Assembly (NCBI GenBank): GCA_026399475.1
Contig: JAPLQY010000063.1
Location: 20,516-84,515, forward strand
Direction: 5' to 3'
Length of the DNA stretch: 64,000 nt
DNA from: Rhodocyclales bacterium
Lineage (GTDB): Bacteria; Pseudomonadota; Gammaproteobacteria; Burkholderiales; Rhodocyclaceae
Made by a program: the position numbers and the translations under genes. The notes beneath the pieces are model-generated. The model was not told the origin of the DNA, made no database searches, and was given only the letters and a program-made list of their open reading frames with translations. Positions 35,859 to 44,632 of the stretch are shown piece after piece. Position 1 is the first letter of the stretch, and every line of letters begins with the position of its first letter.

Positions 35859-38679
35859 GCCAGCCATCCCTCGCCGAATAAAAAAAATCACTCAAATCCT
35901 CGACACACTGCAGATTGTCATACAAGCCCGAATTGTTTTTCAGTATCGAGGCACTAAGCCTGTTTCGCAGCACTGGGCTGCGGGCGATCTCGACCGCTTT
36001 CCGCGCATACTTTTCGGTATCTTCCGCGATGCATTCCGCCACGCCCAACAGCTCACAGCAATATGCGCCTACCCGCCCCCGCATGAACTCTCCCGCCTTC
36101 GTCACTATCGGAGTACCCGTCAGTGCTGTCATGGCTACCGTTGAACCGATGCCAAAATGGAAAGGGTCGAGAACCACATCCGCTGCCGCGATGGCACTGA
36201 TGAAATCAACCGAATCCTTTAGCCAGGGCATAAAAATTATCCGTTCCCGAAGCTCCCCGGGAATCGTATTCTCGAAGCGCCTGACCAGTTCCGTCTTCCA
36301 ATGCGGGTATGTATGGTCTTCGAACAGAACCACCACCCCGTCGGGATCAAGCTGCAGCAGCCTCGATATCGCGGCATCGAAATCCGGATGAAGCTTTTGC
36401 AGCTTCATTGGACAAACGAAAAGGTGTTTTTCAACAGGCAAACCCAACTCTTCACGCGTCTTAAATTTTTCTGGAAGGCTGGGGCGCGATATGTAGAAGA
36501 GCGGCCTATTCAGACAAATCAAGGTTTCGCTGTAGTGTTCGTCCGCGTCAAGAGGCTCAATCACTGCGGACGAAACGAAGTAGTCCATATTTCCGATCCC
36601 CGTTGTTACCGGATGTCCAGGCAGAACGCACTGCGTTCGGGCCAGACGTGAAAACGCCAGGAAATAGCCGAGCGGCTCCATGCCGATATCGAGGTACACC
36701 AGGATATCCAGTTCCAACCCGGCGACTGCTTCTCTGGCCGGTACCAGATTATTCGGCAAACGCACACGTTTGCCTGCAAACTCGCGATAAATGGTTTCAT
36801 CGATAGCCTGACTGGAAAGCAGGGTCACTTCAAAATCCTCATTCGATGAAAGACCCTCAATTATTTTGCTAAAGCAAAAAGACACCGAATGGCCGTACAA
36901 GAATTTCGAGAAGAAACCGAGCCGGATCTTCCCTTGCGTTTCTGGTCTCGGTTTCAGGCAATGAGGAGCGGTATAAAGCAGGGATGGGCAAGCCTGCTCA
37001 TAGAACTGGGCCACCTTGATTTGCAGGTCCCGGTCATTTAGTCCGTTATAGGCCAAATAGAAATTGGTCTCCCCGACATTCATCAAGGGATCGTCAAGCG
37101 TCGCATGTTCGGCATGCAATGAATCCAGATTCCGCTCGAAATGCGCACGGCATTCAAGCATTTCCGGCCTTGTGCCCATGATGGCGGGAAGCATGAACGC
37201 GTACCTTATTCCCGCTCTGGTGCTCCCCAATTCTTGCGCCCTCAGATAGCTGGCCCTGGCTTCGTCGAGACGCCCAAGATTTTTTAGCGTGTTACCCAGA
37301 TTACATTGAGCATCGGGTGAATCCGCCTTGATCGATAGTGCTTTTCGGTAATGTTTTTCTGCCTCATCCAGACGATCCGCACTGTAAAGGGTGGTGCCCA
37401 GGTTGTTGTGCATCTCAGCGCTTTCGGGATTGGCTTCCAGTGCCCGTCGGTCGCTGACCTCAGCTTCGTCAAGACGTCCCAAGTCATGAAGAATTGCGCC
37501 AAGGGTGCTATGTGCATCGGCGTAATCCGGTCGGATTCGTAAAGCCCGTCGGCAGCATGCCTCGCCCTCTTCCAGTCGGCCCGCACTTCTAAGGATGATT
37601 CCAAGATTTCTATGCGCCACGGCAAAATCCGGATCGATTTCAAGTGCTCGCCTCAAGCTTGCCTCCGCTTCACCCAGACGCCCCTGTGTGGCCAGAACGT
37701 TCCCCAGCCCGTTGTATGCCTCTGCCCAATTCGGGTTGATTTCCAGCGCTTGCCGGAGACACACTGCGGCCTCTTCCAGTCGCCCCAATTCCTGAAGCGC
37801 GAGACCCAGGTTGAGACGCGCCGGGGCCAAATCCTGGTTGATCGTCAGTGCCTGCCTGCAACTTGTCTCTGCCTCACCCAATCGCCCCAATTCCATCAGG
37901 GTGAGTCCCAGATTGCTATGCACTTCGGCGTCATCCCGCAATAGTGCGGCGGCCTTCTGCATGGGCATCAGCGCGGCAGCGTTTTGTCCCGTTTGCTGAA
38001 GCGTCGCCCCCAACACCTTCCAGCCAAACCCATGCGACGGGAAATGCAGGGTCATGTCCCGGGCGAGGGTTGCTGCCTCGGCGAAACGTCCCTCGTTGAA
38101 CAGCGACGCCAGCAAACTTGTTGCCTGCGCGGAAGGCTCCTTTCTCTTGTGCGCCGCAGAATGTTTGCCCGGCCTGTCAAGCCCGTTCGGTTTACTCTTG
38201 GATGTATTTTTTCCGTTCCGACCGAATGCCGGCGGACTCGGCCGCGATTCCCCTTGGCCCTGCTGCGGTTTCGGGTCTGGTTGTTCCTTGATCGCTGCAA
38301 CGGATTCCAATTGCCGAGCCAGAATCTCAACCTCTTCCCCCTCCAGGCCTTGCTGCCGGGCTAGTGCCAACACCTGCCGCGCAGCCTCCGTCTGACCTGC
38401 CTGAAACAGGGCATCGACGTAACTCAACCAGTATTTTCCACGTGTTGGGTCGGCTTCAAGCGCTGCTGCCATATGTGTCAACGCAGGATCTGCTTGTTTC
38501 GCGTCCAACGCCAGGAGCCCCAGGTTGTAGTTAGCTTCCGGATGGCCTGGATCGATTTGCAGGATGGCTCGGTAAATCTCCTCGGCTTTACGTGGCTGAC
38601 ATGACTGATGTTGCGCAGCGGCCAACCCGATCGCCTGTTCTATGGCCAAAGTCTGGTTCGAGGAAGAAACAGTGGTCAC
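35848..38679 (-). CDS. TPR-repeat glycosyltransferase, GT41 type with divergent HMW1C-like catalytic domain
   Basis: 943 residues. The start is a GTG that overlaps the stop of the upstream gene (GTGA). The N-terminal half has about 11 TPR units (LGLTLMELGRLGEAETSCRQ and similar), and the C-terminal 450 residues form a GT41-like domain: LGFFSKFLYGHSVSF, LVYLDIGMEPLGYF, CVLPGHPVTTG, FVCPMKLQKLHPDFD, LDPFHFGIGSTVAMTAL. The PGHPVTT motif recalls HMW1C-like cytoplasmic glycosyltransferases. It probably transfers a sugar onto protein, flagellin being the likely target given the location. Confidence 0.85.
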   Translation of the reverse strand: MTTVSSSNQTLAIEQAIGLAAAQHQSCQPRKAEEIYRAILQIDPGHPEANYNLGLLALDAKQADPALTHMAAALEADPTRGKYWLSYVDALFQAGQTEAARQVLALARQQGLEGEEVEILARQLESVAAIKEQPDPKPQQGQGESRPSPPAFGRNGKNTSKSKPNGLDRPGKHSAAHKRKEPSAQATSLLASLFNEGRFAEAATLARDMTLHFPSHGFGWKVLGATLQQTGQNAAALMPMQKAAALLRDDAEVHSNLGLTLMELGRLGEAETSCRQALTINQDLAPARLNLGLALQELGRLEEAAVCLRQALEINPNWAEAYNGLGNVLATQGRLGEAEASLRRALEIDPDFAVAHRNLGIILRSAGRLEEGEACCRRALRIRPDYADAHSTLGAILHDLGRLDEAEVSDRRALEANPESAEMHNNLGTTLYSADRLDEAEKHYRKALSIKADSPDAQCNLGNTLKNLGRLDEARASYLRAQELGSTRAGIRYAFMLPAIMGTRPEMLECRAHFERNLDSLHAEHATLDDPLMNVGETNFYLAYNGLNDRDLQIKVAQFYEQACPSLLYTAPHCLKPRPETQGKIRLGFFSKFLYGHSVSFCFSKIIEGLSSNEDFEVTLLSSQAIDETIYREFAGKRVRLPNNLVPAREAVAGLELDILVYLDIGMEPLGYFLAFSRLARTQCVLPGHPVTTGIGNMDYFVSSAVIEPLDADEHYSETLICLNRPLFYISRPSLPEKFKTREELGLPVEKHLFVCPMKLQKLHPDFDAAISRLLQLDPDGVVVLFEDHTYPHWKTELVRRFENTIPGELRERIIFMPWLKDSVDFISAIAAADVVLDPFHFGIGSTVAMTALTGTPIVTKAGEFMRGRVGAYCCELLGVAECIAEDTEKYARKAVEIARSPVLRNRLSASILKNNSGLYDNLQCVEDLSDFFYSARDGWHVT

Positions 38680-41654
38680 TGGCCTGTCTCCCTCGCCGCA
38701 TCGGCAATTGTTTGTCGTGTCACTTCGAACGACTCCGCCGGCAAGCCTGCACACCAGCGTTGCCACATGATGCGCAAGGCCCGCTCCAGTCCGGCCGCGA
38801 TCAGTTCCGGCTGGCCTATCGCGGACTTCGCGACGCGCTCCCGCAACCCGCTCCGGATCACCGACAACGCCGCAAGGTTGTCTGACCAGAACAAGCCATT
38901 CTCCAGAAAACCTGCGGCATCATTGGCGACAAATTTTTCCAGTCCAACATGGCTGAGAATTGAAGTGCCGGTCCGACCCGCTACGGTGCTCCCTGAAAGA
39001 GTAATTGTCGGCACGCCCATCGATAGAGCAAGAAGAGTCGTAGTGCCCCCGTTGTAGGGGAATGTGTCCAGGCCGATGTCCACCTGCTGGTGCAATCCCA
39101 GATAAGTATGCATGTCGCTGCGCGGATAAAAATCCAAACGCTCACGCGCGATACCTTCCGTCTCAAACCATTCGATCAGCGCATCAAGTTTCCCGTCTTT
39201 TGGCATGGCACCCAACAACATTCGAGACGACGGTACCGATCGCAAGAGTTTCGACCACAGTGCAATCACCTCGCGGCCAAGTTTGCTCAATCGGTTGAAG
39301 CTGCCAAAGGTTATGAAGCCCTTGCTGAGCGCGGGAAGCGTATTGACAGGCGGAGCATCTTTGCTCGGCAAGAACGGAGCGTTTGCCGGCAAACGGATGA
39401 TTTTTTCTGTAAATTGGCTATCGAATTTTCCTTTGGGAAGAAAGTACGGATCAGATAAATAGTAATCCATGGCACGAAGACCGGTAGTGCCCGGATAACC
39501 GATCCAGCTAGCCTGCACCGGCGCCGGTTTTCTGGCAAAGGTCAAGAGGCGATTCTTGCCAGTATGTCCGGAGAGATCAATCAGGATGTCGATGCCGTCG
39601 GCGCGGATCCTGTCGGCCAGGACCGCATCGTCGATGCCCGCTATGAAATGCCACTGCGAGAACAACTCTCGCAGGCGTTGAGTGACCGCGTCTTCTATGG
39701 CGTCGTTGGAATAGGCGTGCAGCGAAAATTCCGGATTGGTCGATAGGTGGGCGAGCACCGGCTCGATAAAGGACGCCACAGGATGATTGCGCAAATCACC
39801 CGAGACAAAGCCGATCCGCAAAATACGATCAGCGGTTCGCGCATTTGTTAACTGAGGATGGCAGACAGCAAGGGCGCGGGAAAACTGATCGCCGAATCGG
39901 CAGTGTTCTGAAAACAGGGTCTCTGCGTCCACTTTTGCATTCTGAGTAAGGCAAAAAAGCAGATTGCTGTATGCAAGGGCGTAATCCGGCTTGATCTCCA
40001 GCGCACGGCGAAAGCAAGCTTCGGCTTCTTCATGCCGGCCCAAATCATGCAGGCCACTCCCCAGGTTGCTGTGCGCTTCAGGAGAAAGCGGCTTAATCAG
40101 TATCGCCCGTCGGCAGTGTGCCTCTGCTTCATCCTGCCGCCCCATATCCTTGAGGATAACGCCCAGATTGGTAAGTGCCCCGGCGACATCCGGCTTTATC
40201 TCCAGCGCTCGCCGGTAGGCCACTTCGGCGTCCTCCAGCCGCCCATGGAAATGAAGAATGGCGCCCAGGTTACTGAGTGCTTCAGCGAAATCGGGCTTGA
40301 TCTCCAGCGCTCGACGGAAGCTGGCTTCAGCCTCGCCCAGCCTGCCCACGCCATGCAAGCTGCTCCCCAGGGTGTTATGCGCCTCGGCCAAGTCAGGTTT
40401 GATCTGAAGTGCCAACCGGCAACTGGCTTCCGCCTCGCCTAACCGGCCCAGATCGTAGAGAATGTGCCCCAGGTTGCCATGCACTTCGGCAAGATCTGGA
40501 TTGAGGTGTAGCGCTCGGCGAAGACTGGCTTCGGCCTCGTCCAGCCGCCCCAGATCTTTGAGGGTGATGCCCAGGTTGCGGTAGGCCTCAACGTAATCCG
40601 GTTTAAGCTGTAGCGCCCTTCGATAGCTCGGCTCAGCCTCGTCCAGGCGACCCAGATCATGAAGGATGGCCCCCAGGTTGTTGTGCACCTTGGCGTAATC
40701 CGGGTTGATCTGTAGCGCCTGCCGATAGCGGGCTTCGGCCTCGTCCAGGCGACCGAGCGCCTGAAGCGTGGCGCCCAGATTGCCATGCGCCTGAGCGTAG
40801 TCCGGGTTGATTTCCAGTGCTTTTCGGTAACTTAGCGCGGACTCTTCCAGTCGCCCCATATCCTTGAGGGTGATGCCCAGATTGTTGCGTGCCTCTGCAT
40901 CACCCGGCGACAGCGCTACCGCCTTCTGCATGGGCGCCAAGGCGTCGGCATTTCTTCCCATTTGCAGGAGTACGACGCCCAGCATCTTCCAGCCAGCCCA
41001 GTGCAGAGGGTATTCCACAGTCATCTTCCGGGCGAGGCTTGCTGCATCCGCAAAGCGCCCTTGGCCAAATACAGCCACCAATGCGTTTATTTCTTCAGGG
41101 CCGGGATCTTTCCCGTGACGTGAGGCCGCTATTCTGGCGGCCTTGTCCAGCCCGGTGGGTTTGGCCGTGGGGCTCTTCCTGCTTCGTTGATGGACTGCCG
41201 ATGAAGCATGCGGCGTTTCCCTTGCGGCATGCGACGGTTCCGCATTTGAGTACTCCGAAGTCCGCGCACTCCCTTCCAGACGCGCCGCCAGCGCGCCTAC
41301 CTCATCCCCTTGCAGACCCTGCTGTTGGGCAAGTGCCATCACTTCCCGTGCGGCTTCCAACTGCCCGGCCTGAAACAGTGCGTCGATGTAACTCAACCAG
41401 TATTGCCCGCGTTCCGGATCGGCATTCAGCGCCGCCGTAAAATAGGGCAAACCCGCTGCAGGCTGCTTCATCTGCACGGCTACCCGCCCCAAATTGTGGT
41501 TTGCCACCGAATGCTCCGGATGGTCTTGCAGAATGGCCCGGTAGAGTTCCCCCGCTGCTTGAAACTGGCCGGCCTGATGATGGATGACAGCTTGCTGGAG
41601 TACTTGCTCAGTGTTGAATGTTGCGGCTTGCTGCCGCGACTCGGCGTAAGTCAT
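38676..41654 (-). CDS. TPR-repeat O-GlcNAc-transferase-like protein (GT41, SPINDLY/OGT type)
   Basis: 992 residues. About 13 TPR units (from about residue 15 to 585) are very regular (LGITLKDMGRLEESALSYRK, LGATLQALGRLDEAEARYRQ). The catalytic domain has the canonical OGT motifs: IGFVSGDLRNHPVASF, ILIDLSGHTGKNRLLTFA, APVQASWIGYPGTTG, FITFGSFNRLSKLG and LDTFPYNGGTTTLLALSMG. It should transfer a sugar from a nucleotide donor to Ser/Thr of a protein. The first 150 residues closely resemble those of the neighbouring GT41 protein, so the pair arose by tandem duplication. It is the first gene of the island; its promoter must lie in the short gap before 41665. Confidence 0.93.
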   Translation of the reverse strand: MTYAESRQQAATFNTEQVLQQAVIHHQAGQFQAAGELYRAILQDHPEHSVANHNLGRVAVQMKQPAAGLPYFTAALNADPERGQYWLSYIDALFQAGQLEAAREVMALAQQQGLQGDEVGALAARLEGSARTSEYSNAEPSHAARETPHASSAVHQRSRKSPTAKPTGLDKAARIAASRHGKDPGPEEINALVAVFGQGRFADAASLARKMTVEYPLHWAGWKMLGVVLLQMGRNADALAPMQKAVALSPGDAEARNNLGITLKDMGRLEESALSYRKALEINPDYAQAHGNLGATLQALGRLDEAEARYRQALQINPDYAKVHNNLGAILHDLGRLDEAEPSYRRALQLKPDYVEAYRNLGITLKDLGRLDEAEASLRRALHLNPDLAEVHGNLGHILYDLGRLGEAEASCRLALQIKPDLAEAHNTLGSSLHGVGRLGEAEASFRRALEIKPDFAEALSNLGAILHFHGRLEDAEVAYRRALEIKPDVAGALTNLGVILKDMGRQDEAEAHCRRAILIKPLSPEAHSNLGSGLHDLGRHEEAEACFRRALEIKPDYALAYSNLLFCLTQNAKVDAETLFSEHCRFGDQFSRALAVCHPQLTNARTADRILRIGFVSGDLRNHPVASFIEPVLAHLSTNPEFSLHAYSNDAIEDAVTQRLRELFSQWHFIAGIDDAVLADRIRADGIDILIDLSGHTGKNRLLTFARKPAPVQASWIGYPGTTGLRAMDYYLSDPYFLPKGKFDSQFTEKIIRLPANAPFLPSKDAPPVNTLPALSKGFITFGSFNRLSKLGREVIALWSKLLRSVPSSRMLLGAMPKDGKLDALIEWFETEGIARERLDFYPRSDMHTYLGLHQQVDIGLDTFPYNGGTTTLLALSMGVPTITLSGSTVAGRTGTSILSHVGLEKFVANDAAGFLENGLFWSDNLAALSVIRSGLRERVAKSAIGQPELIAAGLERALRIMWQRWCAGLPAESFEVTRQTIADAARETGQ

Positions 41655-41664
41655 GATGGATTTT

Positions 41665-42219
41665 TTACTTCTGACCCGACGCCCGACTCGATGACTGCAG
41701 GTCCTGTTCCAGTTGAGCGAGGAGCTTCTGGGCAGCAGATATGTTCCCTGTCTGCAGCGCCTGGTTCAAAGCGTTCAGGTCATTCGGAATGGAGCCCACC
41801 GCGGGCTGAGTGCCACCCGGCATAGCCTTGGATGCGACAGGCGCCCCTTGCGCGCTCTGCATCAACGCATAGACCGACTGGGCGTGCTGAATCTCCTGCC
41901 GGAGATGGGATTGCCATGCTGCCTTCGCATCATTCTGCAGTTTGCCGAGCGCATCCTGCGCTGACGCGAGGTTTCCGGACTGGAGTGCCTGGCCCAGGGC
42001 AGACCAGTCCGCAGCTACGGGATTTGCCTGCGTTACCGAAGAACTCGCCAGCCCTGCCTGAATCTGCTGAAAACTACCGTACGCCACTTGTGCGGCGTCC
42101 AGATTGCCGCTTTGCAGCGCCTGAAAAAGTCGATCAACGTCCTGATTCGCCTGGTGAATCGAAGAACGCCCACCCGACGAAGCAATCAATTTATCAAGAC
42201 CGACACTGGATACGCTCAT
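41665..42219 (-). CDS. Unknown low-complexity protein with three internal repeats
   Basis: 184 residues from the ATG at 42219 (AGGGG upstream). No family is recognised. Three copies of a roughly 40-residue unit are visible, with cores LFQALQSGNLDAAQVAY, LGQALQSGNLASAQDAL and LNQALQTGNISAAQKLL. The composition is rich in Ala, Gln and Ser, with no Cys, signal peptide or membrane segment. It lies 10 bp upstream of the OGT-like gene in the same direction, so it probably leads the glycan operon. It could be a helical scaffold or secreted flagellar substrate. Confidence 0.7.
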   Translation of the reverse strand: MSVSSVGLDKLIASSGGRSSIHQANQDVDRLFQALQSGNLDAAQVAYGSFQQIQAGLASSSVTQANPVAADWSALGQALQSGNLASAQDALGKLQNDAKAAWQSHLRQEIQHAQSVYALMQSAQGAPVASKAMPGGTQPAVGSIPNDLNALNQALQTGNISAAQKLLAQLEQDLQSSSRASGQK

Positions 42220-42279
42220 GATGACCCCTGCCTCAAATTGACTCCTTACCGAGAAATGCACCAATCCGATTATTGGCTG

Positions 42280-42296
42280 GCGGCAAGAATTGCCGC
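42280..42296. promoter_or_regulatory. 17-bp palindrome GCGGCAA-N3-TTGCCGC, copy 3
   Basis: A perfect inverted repeat, GCGGCAA-GAA-TTGCCGC, in the 291-bp divergent region between the genes at 42219 and 42511, 60 bp upstream of the former. One extra G/C pair extends the arms. It is the same element as at 831-847 and 19399-19415. Confidence 0.6.
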
Positions 42297-42437
42297 CCTG
42301 CCAAGCGACCGCGGCAAGCTTGGTGCGCATGGATGCACTTCGATGCTCGCTGCCGCATTTCTCGACGACCCACCTTCTTCATGCACGAGGCGTGCCCGCT
42401 ACCAAGCTTGCCGGATTCATTTATTTGGCTTGATCGC

Positions 42438-42464
42438 TAAAGTTATTCCTAAAGGCGCCGTAAA
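42438..42464 (+). promoter_or_regulatory. Sigma-28 (FliA) promoter for the gene at 42511
   Basis: TAAAGTTA, 11 nt, GCCGTAAA: it matches the FliA consensus and the flgM and fliC promoters of this window. It lies 46 bp upstream of the ATG and places that gene, and possibly the flaG and HDOD genes after it, in the late flagellar regulon. Confidence 0.8.
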
Positions 42465-42510
42465 TACTCGACGTACACCGGGTAAGTCCGCCTGGTGCCT
42501 GGAGATGACC

Positions 42511-43203
42511 ATGGATATCAGCAATGCCGGCAACTTGAATGCAAACAGTGCTCCGCAGCCTGCTCGAGCCGCTGGTGCCGATCCTCGTGCTGAGCAGCCC
42601 GCCGATAAGGATAATGGCGTACCGACCCCGCCTCCTCGTCGCAGCAGCCACTTGCTCGCTGCGGTGAGCCAGACTCTGAATCAATCGGGTTTCGGTGTGC
42701 TCAGCTCGAACCCGGTGGCCCCGGTTGCAGGAGCACAAGCGACCCGCACCGATAACGACAAGGAATCCAGCCATAGTCAGAACATGGCGCAGGCACTGCA
42801 AAGTTTCATGCACTCTTTAGTCCAGGCCCTTGCTGCGACGGGCGTGGACTCTCCGGGACAAGGTCAAGGCTCGCAGCCGGACAAGGGGATTAGCACCCCC
42901 CCTGTGCTTACAGTGAGCGGCGGCAAGGGATACGGCGACCTGGTAAGCCGCCTGCAAAGCCTGGTTCAGTCCCTGAGTAATGGATCGTCGTCTGCGACAC
43001 CCACGGGCAGCGGACCCGCAGTTTCGTCCGAGCTCAATTCCTCATACCAAAATCTTGCCCAAACTCAGCAGGGCAGCGGATCTAGCCGAGCGGCAAGCGG
43101 GGCTGACCTGCAAACCTTCCTGAAGACCCTGTTACAAAATCTTCAGAGTTCGGGAGACCGTACCCTCGCCAGCACAGGAAATGTGATCAACACGGCAGCC
43201 TGA
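42511..43203 (+). CDS. Unknown Ser/Gln-rich protein under sigma-28 control
   Basis: 230 residues from the ATG at 42511 (GGAG upstream). No family is recognised. A disordered N-terminus (Asn/Ala/Pro-rich) is followed by short amphipathic helices with similar wording: MAQALQSFMHSLVQALAATG, VSRLQSLVQSLSNG, LQTFLKTLLQNLQSSG. There is no signal peptide, membrane segment or Cys. Its composition is that of many type III-exported flagellar proteins. A strong sigma-28 promoter and a 28-bp gap to the second flaG point to a late flagellar role. Confidence 0.72.
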   Translation: MDISNAGNLNANSAPQPARAAGADPRAEQPADKDNGVPTPPPRRSSHLLAAVSQTLNQSGFGVLSSNPVAPVAGAQATRTDNDKESSHSQNMAQALQSFMHSLVQALAATGVDSPGQGQGSQPDKGISTPPVLTVSGGKGYGDLVSRLQSLVQSLSNGSSSATPTGSGPAVSSELNSSYQNLAQTQQGSGSSRAASGADLQTFLKTLLQNLQSSGDRTLASTGNVINTAA

Positions 43204-43231
43204 GTGCTCCACTTTTGGACAGGAATCCGCC

Positions 43232-43636
43232 ATGACCAACCTTCAGCCGATAACCGGAATATCTCCGCAAGGGGGACCGGAACAACGGCTGGCATCGCCA
43301 GCCGCTGCCAATGAAATTGGACCTCCGACCGCGGCTCGGGTGCCATCCGGAGACGCCAATGAGAATATTGCGCTCACTATGGCCGAGCAGACGACAAGGC
43401 CGGAGCCCAACCCGGAAGAGTTGAAGCGTATTACCGGCGAGTTGCAGCGCAGGGTCGCCGCCGTTGCACCTGAACTGCATTTCTCGGTCGATCAGAGCAG
43501 TGGTCGCACGATTATCAAAATCACGGACCCAGCAACCAAGGAAGTCATTCAACAGATTCCATCGGAGCAGATGCTGCAAATTGCAAAGGCGCTGGATCAG
43601 TTTCAACAGGGACTGCTGCTCAACCGCAAGGCTTGA
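43232..43636 (+). CDS. flaG: FlaG-family protein, second copy
   Basis: 134 residues. It has the FlaG C-terminal domain: ITGELQRRVAAVAPELHFSVDQSSGRTIIKITD, then TKEVIQQIPSEQMLQIAKALDQFQQGLLLNRKA, ending like the first copy at 26229-26621. The N-terminal third is variable and Pro/Ala-rich. It follows the sigma-28-driven unknown gene with a 28-bp gap. The ribosome site is weak (CAGGAATCCGCC). Confidence 0.9.
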   Translation: MTNLQPITGISPQGGPEQRLASPAAANEIGPPTAARVPSGDANENIALTMAEQTTRPEPNPEELKRITGELQRRVAAVAPELHFSVDQSSGRTIIKITDPATKEVIQQIPSEQMLQIAKALDQFQQGLLLNRKA

Positions 43637-43768
43637 CCGATTTTTTTCCGGGCACGCGGTTCCACGACTCCTGCTTTTCGCTAACAAAAAGCCACCCCGG
43701 CATTTGAAATGGAGACTGAAACTGCTACATTCGCAAAACATTGCCCTGACAGACCTGCGAGTAAAGCC

Positions 43769-44626
43769 ATGATCGATCATCCGCTCCCTGACAGCGATGC
43801 CTGGATCGCCTTTCTTGCCCAGGCAGACCTGCCGGTGCTCCGTCACTCGGTCAACGAACTGGAGCGGCTGCGTGAAAACGCGGACAACACCAACGGCCGC
43901 GTGCTGGCCGGGGCCATTTTGCACGACCCGCTGCTGACATTGCGGGTGCTCGCCTACATCGAGACACATCGCCGGCAGCGACAACTGACCGACATAACGA
44001 CGATCGACCGGGCACTCATGATGATCGGCATCACGCCCTTTTTTCGCGACTTCCAGAATTTGCCAGTTGCCGAAGATCAGCTAAAGGCGCACCCGCAGGC
44101 CCTGCTCGGCTTGCTCAAGGCCATCACTCGGGCACGCCAGGCATCACACTGGGCGCGCGACTGGGCAGTGATGCGGCGCGATGCCGATGTCGATGAGATC
44201 ACGCTGGCCACGTTGCTGCACGATGTCGCCGAAATGCTGATGTGGCTTTTCGCGCCGAAGCTCGCGCTGCAGGTTCGCAATGCCCAGCTCGCGCATCCGC
44301 ACCAGCGCTCGGCGGTTCTCCAGGAAGAAACTTATGGCGTACCGCTACATCGGCTCAAACTGGCGCTGACCGAGGCCTGGCGGCTGCCAGCCCTTCTGGC
44401 CCAGTTGCTGGATCATCGGCAGGCCGAAAATCCGCGGGTGCGCAACGTCAAACTTGCGGTCGATCTCGCCCGCCATTCAGCCGATGGCTGGAACGATCCG
44501 GCCCTGCCCGACGACTTCAAGGGCATCCGCGATCTGCTCCACATTAACCAGGAAACCCTGGTGCGTCGTCTGGAAGTGGATGATGCCACTGCCCAGCGCC
44601 TGTTGGCTCTTGTAGAGCCCGACTAA
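43769..44626 (+). CDS. HDOD-domain signalling protein
   Basis: 285 residues from the ATG at 43769. The HDOD domain spans most of the protein: LPVLRHSVNELERLRENAD, GRVLAGAILHDPLLTLRVLAYIE, ITTIDRALMMIGITPFFRDF, and LATLLHDVAEMLMWLFAP. HDOD proteins are HD-like domains, usually without full catalytic residues, found with chemotaxis and cyclic-di-GMP signalling. The neighbours are the second flaG and a DUF2802 gene, so a motility-linked role is likely, but the partner is unknown. Confidence 0.85.
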   Translation: MIDHPLPDSDAWIAFLAQADLPVLRHSVNELERLRENADNTNGRVLAGAILHDPLLTLRVLAYIETHRRQRQLTDITTIDRALMMIGITPFFRDFQNLPVAEDQLKAHPQALLGLLKAITRARQASHWARDWAVMRRDADVDEITLATLLHDVAEMLMWLFAPKLALQVRNAQLAHPHQRSAVLQEETYGVPLHRLKLALTEAWRLPALLAQLLDHRQAENPRVRNVKLAVDLARHSADGWNDPALPDDFKGIRDLLHINQETLVRRLEVDDATAQRLLALVEPD

Positions 44627-44632
44627 AGCCAC

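Noticed and set aside
37255..40900. Regular roughly 102-bp DNA repeats that could look like an array
   Set aside because: They are the coding repeats of 34-residue TPR units in two proteins, not CRISPR or satellite DNA.
42088..42510. Upstream in-frame extension of the 42511 gene
   Set aside because: The extension would cross the sigma-28 promoter and overlap the divergent gene; the ATG at 42511 has a proper ribosome site.
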